DNA of 64,000 nt from Paramylibacter ulvae. Its GTDB lineage: Bacteria > Pseudomonadota > Alphaproteobacteria > Rhodobacterales > Rhodobacteraceae. The notes beneath the pieces are model-generated. The model ran no database searches. It had not been told where the DNA came from and was given only the letters and a program-made list of their open reading frames with translations. Shown piece by piece: positions 1 through 9,646 of this stretch. A program made the translations under genes and the position numbers. Each line of letters begins with the position of its first letter. Position 1 is the first letter of the stretch. The stretch spans positions 909,024 through 973,023 of the forward strand of contig NZ_BMZF01000001.1 of assembly GCF_014652655.1 (NCBI RefSeq). Direction: 5' to 3'.

Positions 1-1
1 T

Positions 2-1234
2 GAAAACCTGTCATCGCCGTGCAAGGCCATCGTTGGCCCGTGGAATCATAAATACCCCCACTATGCCGGACCAGCCCCCGCGATTGGTTTTTTGCAAGAG
101 GCAAAGCGTTGGTTTGATCACTGGCTGAAGGGTATTGATACAGGTGTGGCGGATGACCCAGATTACCGCGCCTATCTGATGGATTCGGTTGCGCCCAATC
201 GCTGGCTCGGTGAGCGCGCAGGGCGTTGGATTGCAGAGCAAAAATGGCCAAGCCGCGATATATCGGATGTGTCATTGACGCTTGGAGCGGGCGGATTATT
301 GGGTGGAGACGGTGCGCCCAATGTGTGCATTCAATCGCCCGCCGATTGTGGTGCGGGTGCGGGTGAATATTTTCCTTTTGCCTTTGGTGATGAATTACCT
401 GATGCGCAAAACGGCGACGACGCCAAATCGCTTTGTTTTGATGGCGCGGTCAGCGTGTCAGACATGGACATTGTTGGTGCGCCAAATATTCGATTAACCT
501 TGTCTGCCGATCGGGACGAGGGGAAAATCGCGGTACGCCTGACCGATCTTTTCCCCGACGGGACGTCGGCGTTAATCACATACGGTGTTTTAAACCTGAC
601 CCATGCGAATGATCACGCCACCCCCAAACCATTGGTGGCCGGGCAAGCGTTTGATGTGGCTTTTGATCTTGATCACATCGCCTATCGCCTGCCCGCGGGG
701 CATCGGTTGCGGGTGGCGATATCAACGTCGTATTTCCCAATGATGTGGCCCGCAGCCACGGACACGGAAATTACCGTTTATGCTGGCGAAATATCGTTGC
801 CTATTCGTAAAACGACAACTGGTGCTGAATGGGAATTCGAAGAGCCAGAAGGCGCGGCCGAATGGCGTACAGAAAATTTACGCCCTAGCGAGTATACACG
901 CGATTTACAAACGGATGAAAACACGGGTGAAACCAGCACTAAAATTTTCTGCGATTTTGGCGAAAACCGTGATTTGGAACATGGGTTAATATCGGGGGGA
1001 TGGATGCGCGAAGATTGGCGAGTACATCCCGAAGATCCATTATCGGCCAAGGTTGAAACGCAGTGGGAACAAACAGGCGGGCGCGACGGTGCGATGTGGC
1101 GTACGTTTGTGGATGCGAAAATGTCTTGTGATGCGCAGTATTTTTACTTTACCGCAACGCTGAGCGCATGGGATAATAATACGTTATTTTTTGAACGAAA
1201 ATTTGGCGATAAGGTAAAACGCGATTTGGTTTAG
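2..1234 (+). CDS. CocE/NonD family hydrolase (S15-like), C-terminal part; 5' end outside window
   Basis: The reading frame is open from the first bases of the window, so the gene begins upstream; the ATG at 92 is internal. The visible part starts with a segment rich in GPWNH, typical of the alpha/beta-hydrolase core of CocE/NonD and X-Pro dipeptidyl-peptidase proteins, where this His is near the catalytic centre. It continues into a jelly-roll-like C-terminal domain (about residues 110-250 of the visible part, with the motif YRLPAGHRLRVAIS). The family cleaves esters, amides or proline peptides; the substrate cannot be told. The stop codon overlaps the convergent esterase gene by 4 bp. Confidence 0.85.
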   Translation, partial: ENLSSPCKAIVGPWNHKYPHYAGPAPAIGFLQEAKRWFDHWLKGIDTGVADDPDYRAYLMDSVAPNRWLGERAGRWIAEQKWPSRDISDVSLTLGAGGLLGGDGAPNVCIQSPADCGAGAGEYFPFAFGDELPDAQNGDDAKSLCFDGAVSVSDMDIVGAPNIRLTLSADRDEGKIAVRLTDLFPDGTSALITYGVLNLTHANDHATPKPLVAGQAFDVAFDLDHIAYRLPAGHRLRVAISTSYFPMMWPAATDTEITVYAGEISLPIRKTTTGAEWEFEEPEGAAEWRTENLRPSEYTRDLQTDENTGETSTKIFCDFGENRDLEHGLISGGWMREDWRVHPEDPLSAKVETQWEQTGGRDGAMWRTFVDAKMSCDAQYFYFTATLSAWDNNTLFFERKFGDKVKRDLV

Positions 1235-2163
1235 CTATAGGGCCAAACGTGATTTGATAAACTGCTGATCGCGTGAATGATGCGATCAAAACTGTCACGC
1301 ACACGATCAACGCTGTTACGCGCGCGCAAATACCCGTGAACCAATCCAGTCTCGCAAATCCAATATGCCTTGCCGCCATCGCGCAGCATTGCATCTCGAT
1401 AATCGCGGCCATCATCACACAGGGGATCACATTCGGCGCTGAAAATTACACTGGGTGGAAGCGCAGTAAAATCGGTGCCGCCCAACGGCGCGAATGTCGG
1501 ATCTTCTTTGGGCGGTGTGCCACGGATGGTGTGATAAAATTCCACATCTTTTAATGACAGCATCGGTGCATTGGCATGGGTGATATAGGATCCTTTGGTC
1601 ATATCTCCACCAAATGCTGGATATACTAATACCTGTCCGATGATCGCGATGTCATCACCACGAAGCGCGCCACTTGCCGCCGCCACCAGATTTCCACCTG
1701 CGCTGTCGCCCACCAACAGCAGAGGCGTTTGATATCGTGCGGCGATGCTGTTGATGGCCGTGATCACATCATCAAACGCGGCGGGGTGTTTGTGTTCGGG
1801 GGTAAGGCGATAATCAATCGCAACGACGCGGCGTTTTGTGCGCGCCGAAATTTCAGCGCAAATGTCATCGTGGCTGTCCAATCCTCCCACAACGAATCCA
1901 CCACCGTGGATGTAAACAATGGTGACACCCGATTCCAGCATTGCGGAATCAGACGGTGCATAAATGCGCACAGGCACACCATTCATCGATGTGGTTTCAA
2001 CGCCCAAACCATCGGGATGACCCGCGTGAAATGATTTGCACATGTCATCATAGATGCGCCGCTGTTCCTCAATCGGAAAACTGGCGGTTTCGGGGGGATG
2101 AAATTGTGCAGTTTTATGTATAAATGCCCAAGTTTGTTCATCAATCTTGGTTTTGTAATCCAT
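1231..2163 (-). CDS. Alpha/beta hydrolase, hormone-sensitive-lipase (family IV) esterase
   Basis: A 310-residue protein with the family IV signature. It has the oxyanion-hole motif HGGG at about residues 86-89, the nucleophile in GDSAGG (Ser about 154), a likely catalytic Asp in ECDPL (about 246) and His in LVHGY (about 276). The family hydrolyses short acyl or aryl esters in the cytoplasm; substrate unknown. The open frame extends upstream through the tRNA-Glu gene, so that extension is spurious; the ATG at 2163 gives the normal family length. It converges with the CocE-like gene, overlapping by 4 bp. Confidence 0.88.
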   Translation of the reverse strand: MDYKTKIDEQTWAFIHKTAQFHPPETASFPIEEQRRIYDDMCKSFHAGHPDGLGVETTSMNGVPVRIYAPSDSAMLESGVTIVYIHGGGFVVGGLDSHDDICAEISARTKRRVVAIDYRLTPEHKHPAAFDDVITAINSIAARYQTPLLLVGDSAGGNLVAAASGALRGDDIAIIGQVLVYPAFGGDMTKGSYITHANAPMLSLKDVEFYHTIRGTPPKEDPTFAPLGGTDFTALPPSVIFSAECDPLCDDGRDYRDAMLRDGGKAYWICETGLVHGYLRARNSVDRVRDSFDRIIHAISSLSNHVWPYS

Positions 2164-2249
2164 CGCGGCCACCTTGTGGGAATGCCACAAGCCTAGCCGA
2201 TATGAAAACACATTTGCAATTGGCAATGATTTTGGGTGGATCGACGAAC

Positions 2250-2324
2250 TGGCAGTCCCTAGGGGAATCGAACCCCTCTTTCCAGGTTGAAAACCTGGCG
2301 TCCTAACCGATAGACGAAGGGACC
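2250..2324 (-). tRNA. tRNA-Glu (anticodon TTC)
   Basis: The minus strand folds as a cloverleaf. The acceptor GGTCCCT pairs with AGGGACT (one G-U pair), the anticodon stem is CCAGG/CCTGG with loop TTTTCAA giving anticodon TTC, and the T arm contains GGTTCGATTCC. The discriminator is G and the CCA end is encoded at 2252-2250. It lies between recJ and the esterase gene, all on the minus strand. Confidence 0.97.
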
Positions 2325-2350
2325 GCTTGTTCGTGAGGGCGTATTTAGGG

Positions 2351-2380
2351 AAAGCCCGCATCCCTTGCAAGGGCTTTTTT
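2351..2380. terminator. Possible terminator hairpin between recJ and tRNA-Glu
   Basis: Arms AAAGCCC and GGGCTTT flank a 13-nt loop. The T-run lies on the plus-strand side, yet both neighbouring genes are on the minus strand, so its role as the recJ terminator is doubtful. Confidence 0.3.
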
Positions 2381-2398
2381 CACATTATTGAAATGTTT

Positions 2399-4162
2399 TT
2401 ATTTGATTAGGGCCGCATCGTCTAATCTGAGCTTGGCACGGCGTCGTCCACCCCAATCGTCGATCTCTAATCGGCCTGCACAATGGAATTTGTGCCCGCG
2501 ATGATCGTCCAACAATGGGCCAAGTTCAGAATCATATGCACCAAACGCAATCGCATCAATGCGCCCGCCGTTTTCATCACCCAATGTCAGGCGTAAATGA
2601 TTCTGACCCGCACGTTTTGCAAACTTGATCGAAACAGATGGAAGCGCAAATCGCGGGGCAGGTGCGCCCGCGCCAAATGGGCCGCAGGTTTCCAACTGTT
2701 CAATTAATTCGGGTGTTATGGCGCTGGGCGCAATTACACCATCCAGATGCAAGTCACGCGGGCCAATATTACCCGCACCTTGTTTTTCCAATAATGCAGA
2801 TAGGCGGGCCATCGCCGCATCCAATTGATCGCGCGCAACAGAAAGTCCTGCCGCCATTTTATGACCGCCGCCCTTGATCAACACACCTTCGCGGGCACAG
2901 GTGGCAATGGCGGCACCCAGATCGATGCCGCTGACGGATCGCCCCGAACCCTTGCCTTCGTCACCATCCAGACCGATGACAACGCTGGGGCGGTTAGTCG
3001 ATTCTTTTAATCGCGATGCGACGATGCCAACAACGCCTGGATGCCAGCCTTCGCCAGCGGCCCAGACAAGGGGGGCATCAAGCCCGCGATCCTCTGCTTG
3101 GGCCATTGCCTTGAGCTGGACTTCGGCCTCTATCTCGCGGCGTTCATCGTTTAACTGGTGGAGCCGATCTGCGATTGCCTCTGCTTCGTGCGGGTCATTG
3201 GTGGTTAACAATCGTGCCCCCAAATCCGCCTTGCCAATACGCCCACCTGCATTGATACGCGGCCCCAACATAAAGCCGAGATGATATGACGTCGGCGCGG
3301 ATTTAAGCCCCGCAATGTCGCCCAGTTTTGCCAGACCAACCCGTTCGCGTTTGGCCATGATTTTCAAACCTTGGCGCACCAATGCGCGGTTGAACCCAAT
3401 CAGCGGTGCGACATCGGCAACCGTGCCAAGTGCCGCCAGATCCAACAATCGCATCAAATCAGGGCAGGGTGCGCCCACGCCGCGGCGAATGCGGTTGATC
3501 GCGGCCAAGGTTAAAAACACCACACCCGCGGCACAAAGATATCCCAAATCACCTGATTCATCTTGGCGATTGGGGTTCACCACCGCATATGCAGCGGGCA
3601 AGGTTTCACCACCCAAATGGTGATCAAGCACGATCACATCCGTTCCCGCTACCGCCGCAATCGGGCCGTGGGATAATGTGCCACAATCGACACAAATGAT
3701 CAGATCATGATTGGCGGCGAGTTCCATCATCGCGGCGTCATTTGGGCCATACCCCTCGTCGATACGATCGGGGACATATATTGTCGCCGATATTCCAAGA
3801 TCGGCGAACCAGTTGAATAATAGTGCGGCGGATGTGGCGCCATCCACATCGTAATCAGCAAAAATCGCAATACGCTGTTTGTTCACAACGCTTTCGTTGA
3901 TCCGCGCAGCCGCCGTTTCCATATCGCGAAGTTTCGACGGATCGGGCATCAATTCACGCAAACTTGGAGAAAGATAACTGACTGCGTCTTGTTCGTTCAC
4001 GCCCAACCGCGCCAATGTACGTGCCACCGCATTGGGCAATCCTGTTTGTTGCGCGATCAATTGTGATTGGCGATCTGTTTCGACAGACAACCCACACCAG
4101 CGTCGCCCCGTTGCGGATTGCGCTACGCCAAGAAATGCAGTGTCATCGGGCTTTTGGGTCAT
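2399..4162 (-). CDS. recJ: Single-stranded-DNA-specific exonuclease RecJ
   Basis: A 587-residue DHH-family 5'-3' ssDNA exonuclease used in recombination and mismatch repair. Metal-binding motifs are visible: DYDVDG at about 103-108, DHH at about 180-182, and GPRINAGGR in the DHHA1-side region with a GGGHKMAAG motif further on. Length is normal. The open frame could start at 4216, but the ATG at 4162 has an AAGG six bases upstream and fits known N-termini. In Rhodobacterales recJ commonly follows hom and glpX; here a convergent Popeye-like gene and a small membrane gene sit between. Confidence 0.95.
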   Translation of the reverse strand: MTQKPDDTAFLGVAQSATGRRWCGLSVETDRQSQLIAQQTGLPNAVARTLARLGVNEQDAVSYLSPSLRELMPDPSKLRDMETAAARINESVVNKQRIAIFADYDVDGATSAALLFNWFADLGISATIYVPDRIDEGYGPNDAAMMELAANHDLIICVDCGTLSHGPIAAVAGTDVIVLDHHLGGETLPAAYAVVNPNRQDESGDLGYLCAAGVVFLTLAAINRIRRGVGAPCPDLMRLLDLAALGTVADVAPLIGFNRALVRQGLKIMAKRERVGLAKLGDIAGLKSAPTSYHLGFMLGPRINAGGRIGKADLGARLLTTNDPHEAEAIADRLHQLNDERREIEAEVQLKAMAQAEDRGLDAPLVWAAGEGWHPGVVGIVASRLKESTNRPSVVIGLDGDEGKGSGRSVSGIDLGAAIATCAREGVLIKGGGHKMAAGLSVARDQLDAAMARLSALLEKQGAGNIGPRDLHLDGVIAPSAITPELIEQLETCGPFGAGAPAPRFALPSVSIKFAKRAGQNHLRLTLGDENGGRIDAIAFGAYDSELGPLLDDHRGHKFHCAGRLEIDDWGGRRRAKLRLDDAALIK

Positions 4163-4269
4163 GTGTGGCCTTTTCATTTGCGTAAACTTAGCATGCGAAA
4201 CAGTGATATAATACACCGATTAACATGGTTTTTCACGCTACTGTCGGAGCGATTCAGGGAGTGAATGCA

Positions 4270-4953
4270 ATGGTTGATTACATTTTTTCGGCAGCGATCT
4301 TAGTTCATTTCGCTCTATTGTTTTTTTCGCTGGGTTTTTTGGCGCGGGACCAATTGATTTTGCGGGGTTTGGTTTTGATCGGATCCGCATTTTATATTCT
4401 GTATTATTTTAACATCAACGATACGCCACTTTGGGATGCGATTTTTGCATCTGGCACCATGGCGTTGATTAATTTTGCGATGATCTGCACCTTGATTTTG
4501 GAACGCACAACATTTGCAATGAACTCGGATCAAAGTGTGATTTACCAATGTTTCCCAACGCTTACGCCCGGTCAATTTCGCAAAGTAATGCGCGATAGCG
4601 AAACAACCACGGCCAGCGGACAAACAGTTCTGTGTGAAACGGGGCATTTGAATGAACGATTATACCTGTTGGTCGCGGGCAAGGCAGTGATGTACAAAGG
4701 CGGTGTTGAATATAACGTTCCATTAAACAGTTTTATTGGTGAAGTCGGGTTTTTAAATCAATCGGCGGCATCGGCCAGCGTTACGGCGCAAACAGGTGCG
4801 GTTTTTGTATATTGGCAGGTGTCAGACCTGCGCAAAATGATGCGCCGTTCTGCGCCGCTGAATAACGCGTTGATTGCGTTGTTCAGTACCGATTTGGCGC
4901 GCAAGGTGGAGCGATCACAACCGATGGCGGATACGGTTAAATTCGCGACTTAG
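4270..4953 (+). CDS. Popeye-like membrane protein with cyclic-nucleotide-binding-type domain
   Basis: A 227-residue protein. The first about 90 residues hold three closely spaced hydrophobic helices; the rest resembles a cupin-like cNMP-binding fold (LVAGKAVMYKGGVEYNVPLNSFIGEVGFLN segment, split here as a glycine-rich turn followed by FIGEVGF). Three helices followed by this domain is the architecture of Popeye-domain (POPDC) proteins, known to bind cAMP in animals. The ATG at 4270 follows a GGGAG eight bases upstream, better than the upstream in-frame ATG at 4225. The stop overlaps the convergent small gene by 4 bp. Ligand binding is an inference. Confidence 0.72.
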   Translation: MVDYIFSAAILVHFALLFFSLGFLARDQLILRGLVLIGSAFYILYYFNINDTPLWDAIFASGTMALINFAMICTLILERTTFAMNSDQSVIYQCFPTLTPGQFRKVMRDSETTTASGQTVLCETGHLNERLYLLVAGKAVMYKGGVEYNVPLNSFIGEVGFLNQSAASASVTAQTGAVFVYWQVSDLRKMMRRSAPLNNALIALFSTDLARKVERSQPMADTVKFAT

Positions 4954-5294
4954 CGATCGTCACTGCTTGCGTTCGCGCCCTCATGTTTGCCAAAGACCAA
5001 TGTGAAAAGCTTTAAAACCGCCACGCACCAACCAATCAATGCAAGAATAAGCCAGACATATAAAAATGCGCCGCCATTACCATTAATTATTGTGTCAAAA
5101 ACAAAGAAAATTGCGGCGGACCAACCGGTTAACCAGAGGCAGAGGAAAATAATGCTAAACAAGCGCCCAGGCGGGGTTCCAGATTCAATTTCGTTGCTGT
5201 TGGTTTCGACGGCGTCGTTTGCGGCATTTCTATAAACGCCGCGTTTTTTCTTGGCTTCGGTATCTGGTTCGCTGAATCCGACGCGGCGTACCAT
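4950..5294 (-). CDS. Small two-helix membrane protein, unknown function
   Basis: A 114-residue protein with a charged N-terminal half (about 45 residues) followed by two hydrophobic helices (about 45-67 and 75-100) and an acidic, serine-rich tail. It starts 5 bp after glpX ends, so it is probably cotranscribed with hom-glpX. No recognised domain. Its gene overlaps the stop of the convergent Popeye-like gene by 4 bp. Confidence 0.7.
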   Translation of the reverse strand: MVRRVGFSEPDTEAKKKRGVYRNAANDAVETNSNEIESGTPPGRLFSIIFLCLWLTGWSAAIFFVFDTIINGNGGAFLYVWLILALIGWCVAVLKLFTLVFGKHEGANASSDDR

Positions 5295-5299
5295 CGTGA

Positions 5300-6265
5300 T
5301 CAGTTGTTGTTTTGACGGTATTGAATGCGGCGCACGGAACCAGTTCGTGAGCGCATCAAAATAGTTTCGGTTTCCATGAAATCACCATCGCGGCGCGCAC
5401 CTGATACAATCGAACCATCGGTTACACCTGTTGCTGCAAAAATCACATCATCGGTGACGAGTTCATCACGTGTGTAGATTTTATCGAAATCGGTGATGCC
5501 TGCCTTGCTGGCGCGGCCACGTTCGTCATCATTGCGAAATGTCAGACGGCCATACATTTGCCCGCCCATACATTTCAATGCGGCGGCACCCAAAACCCCC
5601 TCTGGTGCGCCACCAGAACCCATATACATATCAATGCCAGTTTTTTCTGCCTCTGCGGTGTGCATCACACCCGCCACATCACCATCGGTGATAAGGCGAA
5701 GAGCGCAACCAGTACCGCGCAATTCTGCGATCATATCTTCGTGGCGGGGACGTTCCAAAACGCAAACGGTAATTTGTTCCGTGCTGCAACCTTTGGCTTT
5801 GGCCAATGCTTCAACACGTTCTTTGGGCGACATATCCATGGTTACTGTATCGACGGGGTAACCCGGGCCAATCGCGAGTTTATCCATATAAACATCGGGT
5901 GCATGCAACATTGTGCCTCGCGGTGCCATGGCGATCACGGTCAATGCGTTTGGCATGTCTTTGGCGGTTAATGTGGTGCCTTCCAGTGGGTCCAGCGCGA
6001 TATCCACACCTGGACCATCGCCCGATCCGACCTCTTCACCGATGTATAACATTGGTGCTTCGTCGCGTTCGCCTTCGCCGATGACAACAACGCCTTTGAT
6101 ATCCAACAAGTTTAGCTGTTCACGCATGGCGTTGACCGCGGCTTGATCCGCTGCTTTTTCATCGCCGCGCCCAATCCATTTTGCGGATGCGATTGCGGCG
6201 GCCTCTGATACGCGTGCCAGCCCAAGTGATAACATGCGATCTTGGAATACTTGTTTATCAGCCAT
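5300..6265 (-). CDS. glpX: Class II fructose-1,6-bisphosphatase GlpX
   Basis: A 321-residue cytoplasmic enzyme that hydrolyses fructose 1,6-bisphosphate to fructose 6-phosphate in gluconeogenesis. The family motifs are present in order: GEGERDEAP (about 63-71), DPLEGTT (about 92-98), and GSGGAPEGV (about 217-225), which bind metal and phosphate. Length matches the family. It lies 71 bp downstream of hom on the same strand and is followed at once by a small membrane protein gene. Confidence 0.96.
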   Translation of the reverse strand: MADKQVFQDRMLSLGLARVSEAAAIASAKWIGRGDEKAADQAAVNAMREQLNLLDIKGVVVIGEGERDEAPMLYIGEEVGSGDGPGVDIALDPLEGTTLTAKDMPNALTVIAMAPRGTMLHAPDVYMDKLAIGPGYPVDTVTMDMSPKERVEALAKAKGCSTEQITVCVLERPRHEDMIAELRGTGCALRLITDGDVAGVMHTAEAEKTGIDMYMGSGGAPEGVLGAAALKCMGGQMYGRLTFRNDDERGRASKAGITDFDKIYTRDELVTDDVIFAATGVTDGSIVSGARRDGDFMETETILMRSRTGSVRRIQYRQNNN

Positions 6266-6336
6266 TGTATTGTCCTATTCTTTGCGCGCCAACAAGTGAT
6301 TTGCGGGCGGTATTATGCATCAATTGTAAAATTTAT

Positions 6337-7623
6337 TTAAACTGTTTCGATTTTTAGCACGACAGGGGGCAATTCCAAAACACCTGTGTTTTCGATTGCT
6401 TGTGCTGCATTCGATGCGGTTTCACCTGTTGTTGGATGGGTAACGATCAACACGCGGGCAACATTGTCGTCGCTGCTGTGCTGGGTCATTTTATCAATGG
6501 AAATGCCCGCATCGGCCAATGCGCTGGATGCGCTGGCCATGGCGCCTGGCTGGTCTTTCAGGTTGAGGCGCATGTAATATGCGCTTTCGCCAGATGAATC
6601 CGCTGGCGTTGATTTTGCGAGCTGTAAAGCAGGGATGCCAAACACAGGGATATTGATCCCGCGCGCGATATCCATCACATCGCCAAACACTGCACTTGCG
6701 GTTGGCCCTTCGCCAGCACCCGCGCCGCGCAGAACCACTTGGCCAACGCTGTCGCCTTCAACAATCACCATATTTGTGCCGCCTTCCAACAGGCCCAGCG
6801 GGGATAGGGCGGGAACCAAACACGGGCGCATGGTTTGCATTAAACCCGCATCTGTCATTTGTGATACGCCAAGCAATTTAATGCGATAGCCCATTTCAGC
6901 AGCGTGTTTGATATCCACGATCGAAATGCGTTGGATACCTTGCAATTGCGCCGATGCAAAATCCACTTGTGTGCCATAAGCGATGGATGACAACAGCACC
7001 AATTTATGTGCCGCATCAATACCACCCACATCCAAATTTGGATCCGCTTCGAGATAGCCAAGTTGGTTTGCCTCTTCAAACACTTCATCATACGGCAAAC
7101 CTGCGGTTTCCATACGTGTGAGGATATAGTTACAGGTGCCGTTCATCACGCCCATCACGCGGGTGATTTTGTTGCCTGCAAGGCTTTCGGTCAGGGATTT
7201 GATGATTGGAATACCACCGGCGACAGCGGCTTCAAATCGCAGGTTCACACCTTTGGATTCGGCCAGTTCGGCCAATTCTTGACCGTGGATGGCCAACATC
7301 GCCTTGTTCGCGGTTACGACATGTTTACCTGCGTTGAGCGCGGCCTTTACTGATGCCAATGCGGGGCCGTCTTCGCCGCCCATCAATTCAACGTAAACAT
7401 CCACGTCATCGCGTGTGGCCAATGCAACGGGATCATCTTCCCAAGCAAAGCTTGATAAATCCACACCGCGATCTTTGGATTTGGAACGTGCAGAAACAGC
7501 CGTGATCGTCATGTCGCGCCCAGAACGTGCGCGCAACAAATCCCCATGTTGCATTACGATTTTGATGACACCGACACCTACGGTGCCAAGACCCGCGATA
7601 CCAAGACGCAAAGGGTGAGACAT
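6337..7623 (-). CDS. hom: Homoserine dehydrogenase
   Basis: A 428-residue protein for the NAD(P)H-dependent reduction of aspartate semialdehyde to homoserine, the branch point to threonine and methionine. The N-terminal Rossmann motif GLGTVGVGVIK is at about 10-20, the catalytic region contains GVMNGTCNYIL and the conserved EADPNLDVGG. A C-terminal ACT domain (from about 345, starting YYMRLNLKDQPGAM) indicates feedback control by amino acids. First gene of a hom-glpX-small membrane protein unit. Confidence 0.96.
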   Translation of the reverse strand: MSHPLRLGIAGLGTVGVGVIKIVMQHGDLLRARSGRDMTITAVSARSKSKDRGVDLSSFAWEDDPVALATRDDVDVYVELMGGEDGPALASVKAALNAGKHVVTANKAMLAIHGQELAELAESKGVNLRFEAAVAGGIPIIKSLTESLAGNKITRVMGVMNGTCNYILTRMETAGLPYDEVFEEANQLGYLEADPNLDVGGIDAAHKLVLLSSIAYGTQVDFASAQLQGIQRISIVDIKHAAEMGYRIKLLGVSQMTDAGLMQTMRPCLVPALSPLGLLEGGTNMVIVEGDSVGQVVLRGAGAGEGPTASAVFGDVMDIARGINIPVFGIPALQLAKSTPADSSGESAYYMRLNLKDQPGAMASASSALADAGISIDKMTQHSSDDNVARVLIVTHPTTGETASNAAQAIENTGVLELPPVVLKIETV

Positions 7624-7695
7624 ATGCGATTGCTCCGTTCAATAAATTCCCCTGTCTGTTATCGGAAAGGAGCGATTGGGGCAATGAAGATTCGG

Positions 7696-8016
7696 CTAAA
7701 ATTCAGCAGCAATCAGTGCCGCCGCGCGTGCGCGCAAATTCGCAACCCGTGCAGATGTGATCGGTGCGGTGCGTAAACCCGCCGCGCGTTGGCGTAACCC
7801 ATTGGCGCGTGCGGCAACTGTGTTCAACGCCTCTATACTTGCAGGATCAATTGGAACGGCCTTATTGGCGAGCTCATCCGTGGGGACCAATTCGGGCCAA
7901 GTATGGTTTTGCACATCGCTTTGAGGTAAATATTCCAAGTCGGGCACATGGTTTTTGATCGAACAGGCAGACAGGGCGCCCATTACAATTATCAATGTTC
8001 CAGTTTGGAAATTCAT
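7696..8016 (-). CDS. Small predicted lipoprotein, unknown function
   Basis: A 106-residue protein with a hydrophobic signal segment ending in the lipobox LSAC (Cys about 18), so it is expected to be lipid-anchored in the envelope. The mature part is polar with an Ala/Arg-rich repeat-like tail (ARANGLRQRAAGLR, then ARVANLRARAA), which could form an amphipathic helix. It lies between glyA and hom on the same strand. No known domain. Confidence 0.72.
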   Translation of the reverse strand: MNFQTGTLIIVMGALSACSIKNHVPDLEYLPQSDVQNHTWPELVPTDELANKAVPIDPASIEALNTVAARANGLRQRAAGLRTAPITSARVANLRARAAALIAAEF

Positions 8017-8050
8017 CTGCTTATATCCCGCAATTATATACGGTAATGTA

Positions 8051-8086
8051 AAGATCAGCGGGCCGTGTCACAAGGGCGCTGATCTT
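8051..8086 (-). terminator. Hairpin downstream of glyA
   Basis: A perfect 10-bp stem, AAGATCAGCG with CGCTGATCTT, around a 16-nt loop that can pair further. It lies 30 bp after the glyA stop; only a short T stretch follows on the minus strand. Confidence 0.5.
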
Positions 8087-8115
8087 GGAGTTTTATATCG
8101 GCGTCGATTGACCGA

Positions 8116-9402
8116 TTAAAGGTCAGTATAGATTGGGAATTTCGCGCAGAGCGCTTCGACCTTGGCCTTGACCGATTTTTCAACGGCGGCGTTACCGTCT
8201 TCGCCATTGGCGGCCAAACCATCGACGACTTCGATGATCATATCACCGATTGCGCGAAATTCTTCTTCGCCAAACCCACGTGTTGTGCCCGCAGGTGTTC
8301 CCAAACGCACACCAGATGTCACCATTGGTTTTTCTGGATCAAACGGAATTCCGTTTTTGTTACAGGTAATATGTGCACGGCCCAACGCGGCCTCTGTTGC
8401 GTTGCCCTTCACACCTTTGGGGCGCAAATCGACCAGCATCAAATGCGTGTCTGTACCGCCTGATACAATGTCCAAACCACCCTTCATCAACTGATCGGCC
8501 AATGCCACAGCATTCGCGCGTACTTGTTTTTGATAGGTTTTGAATTCTGGTTGTAACGCTTCGCCAAAGGCCACTGCCTTGGCCGCGATGACATGCATCA
8601 ACGGGCCACCTTGGATCCCTGGGAAAATGGCAGAGTTTACCTTTTTCGCGATATCAGGATTGTTGGTTAGGATCATACCACCACGCGGGCCGCGCAATGT
8701 TTTATGTGTGGTTGTGGTTGCAACATCCGCGTATGGGAATGGTGATGGGTGTTCGCCCGCCGCGACCAAACCTGCAAAATGTGCCATGTCGACAAACAAA
8801 TATGCACCAACGCTGTCGGCAATTTCGCGCATTTTGGCAAAATCCACTTGGCGGGGGATCGCAGAACCACCCGCGATAATCATTTTTGGTTTGTGCTCAT
8901 TTGCCAATTCTTGGACTTGGTCATAATCCAACAGGCTGTCTTGTTTGCGCACACCATATTGAACGGCGTTGAACCATTTACCAGATTGGTTTGGTTTTGC
9001 ACCGTGCGTTAGGTGACCACCTGCATCCAATGACATCCCAAGGATCGTATCACCCGGTTGCAACAGCGCCTGAAACACGCCTTGGTTTGCTTGTGATCCT
9101 GAATTGGGTTGCACATTGGCAAAGTCACAGCCGAACAATTGCTTGGCGCGATCAATGGCAAGGTTTTCTGCAACATCCACATGTTGGCAGCCGCCATAAT
9201 AACGACGCCCTGGGTAACCTTCGGCATATTTATTGGTTAAAACCGAACCCTGTGCCTGCATCACGGCCTTGGATACGATGTTTTCGGATGCGATCAATTC
9301 GATCTCATCTCGTTGACGGCCCAGCTCTGCCGTAATCGAAGCAAATAATTCTGCATCGCGATCAGCGATATCTTGGGTGAAAAATCCGTTGTCTTTTGTC
9401 AT
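8116..9402 (-). CDS. glyA: Serine hydroxymethyltransferase
   Basis: A 428-residue PLP enzyme interconverting serine and glycine while charging tetrahydrofolate with a one-carbon unit. The PLP lysine lies in the signature [14 protein letters not shown] (about 229-242). Other conserved blocks include SENIVSKAV near the N-terminus and the substrate-binding segment [11 protein letters not shown]. Length is normal. It is divergent from nadK, with 244 bp between the starts. Confidence 0.97.
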   Translation of the reverse strand: MTKDNGFFTQDIADRDAELFASITAELGRQRDEIELIASENIVSKAVMQAQGSVLTNKYAEGYPGRRYYGGCQHVDVAENLAIDRAKQLFGCDFANVQPNSGSQANQGVFQALLQPGDTILGMSLDAGGHLTHGAKPNQSGKWFNAVQYGVRKQDSLLDYDQVQELANEHKPKMIIAGGSAIPRQVDFAKMREIADSVGAYLFVDMAHFAGLVAAGEHPSPFPYADVATTTTHKTLRGPRGGMILTNNPDIAKKVNSAIFPGIQGGPLMHVIAAKAVAFGEALQPEFKTYQKQVRANAVALADQLMKGGLDIVSGGTDTHLMLVDLRPKGVKGNATEAALGRAHITCNKNGIPFDPEKPMVTSGVRLGTPAGTTRGFGEEEFRAIGDMIIEVVDGLAANGEDGNAAVEKSVKAKVEALCAKFPIYTDL

Positions 9403-9646
9403 GGCGCGTCTCCTGTTGGCCGAGCATTGTCAAAAGTTTCCTATCGGAAACATCGGGCCAGTCAAAGCATAAATGCGACATGTATCCCCGTTAAGGCGGT
9501 GAAATAGCTAAACTCTGGCTTTATTGAAATAGCCAAGCGCGTGAAAAAAACTCATAAACAATATTATTGCGCGCTGATAGGCGCATGGTGTTTCCGATGC
9601 GAACATCGCATGGTACAAGAACACAAAGTGAAAAGGTGAATTGCAT

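Noticed and set aside
2164..2370. N-terminal extension of the esterase reading frame
   Set aside because: It runs through the tRNA-Glu gene and has no family similarity; ATG 2163 gives the normal protein.
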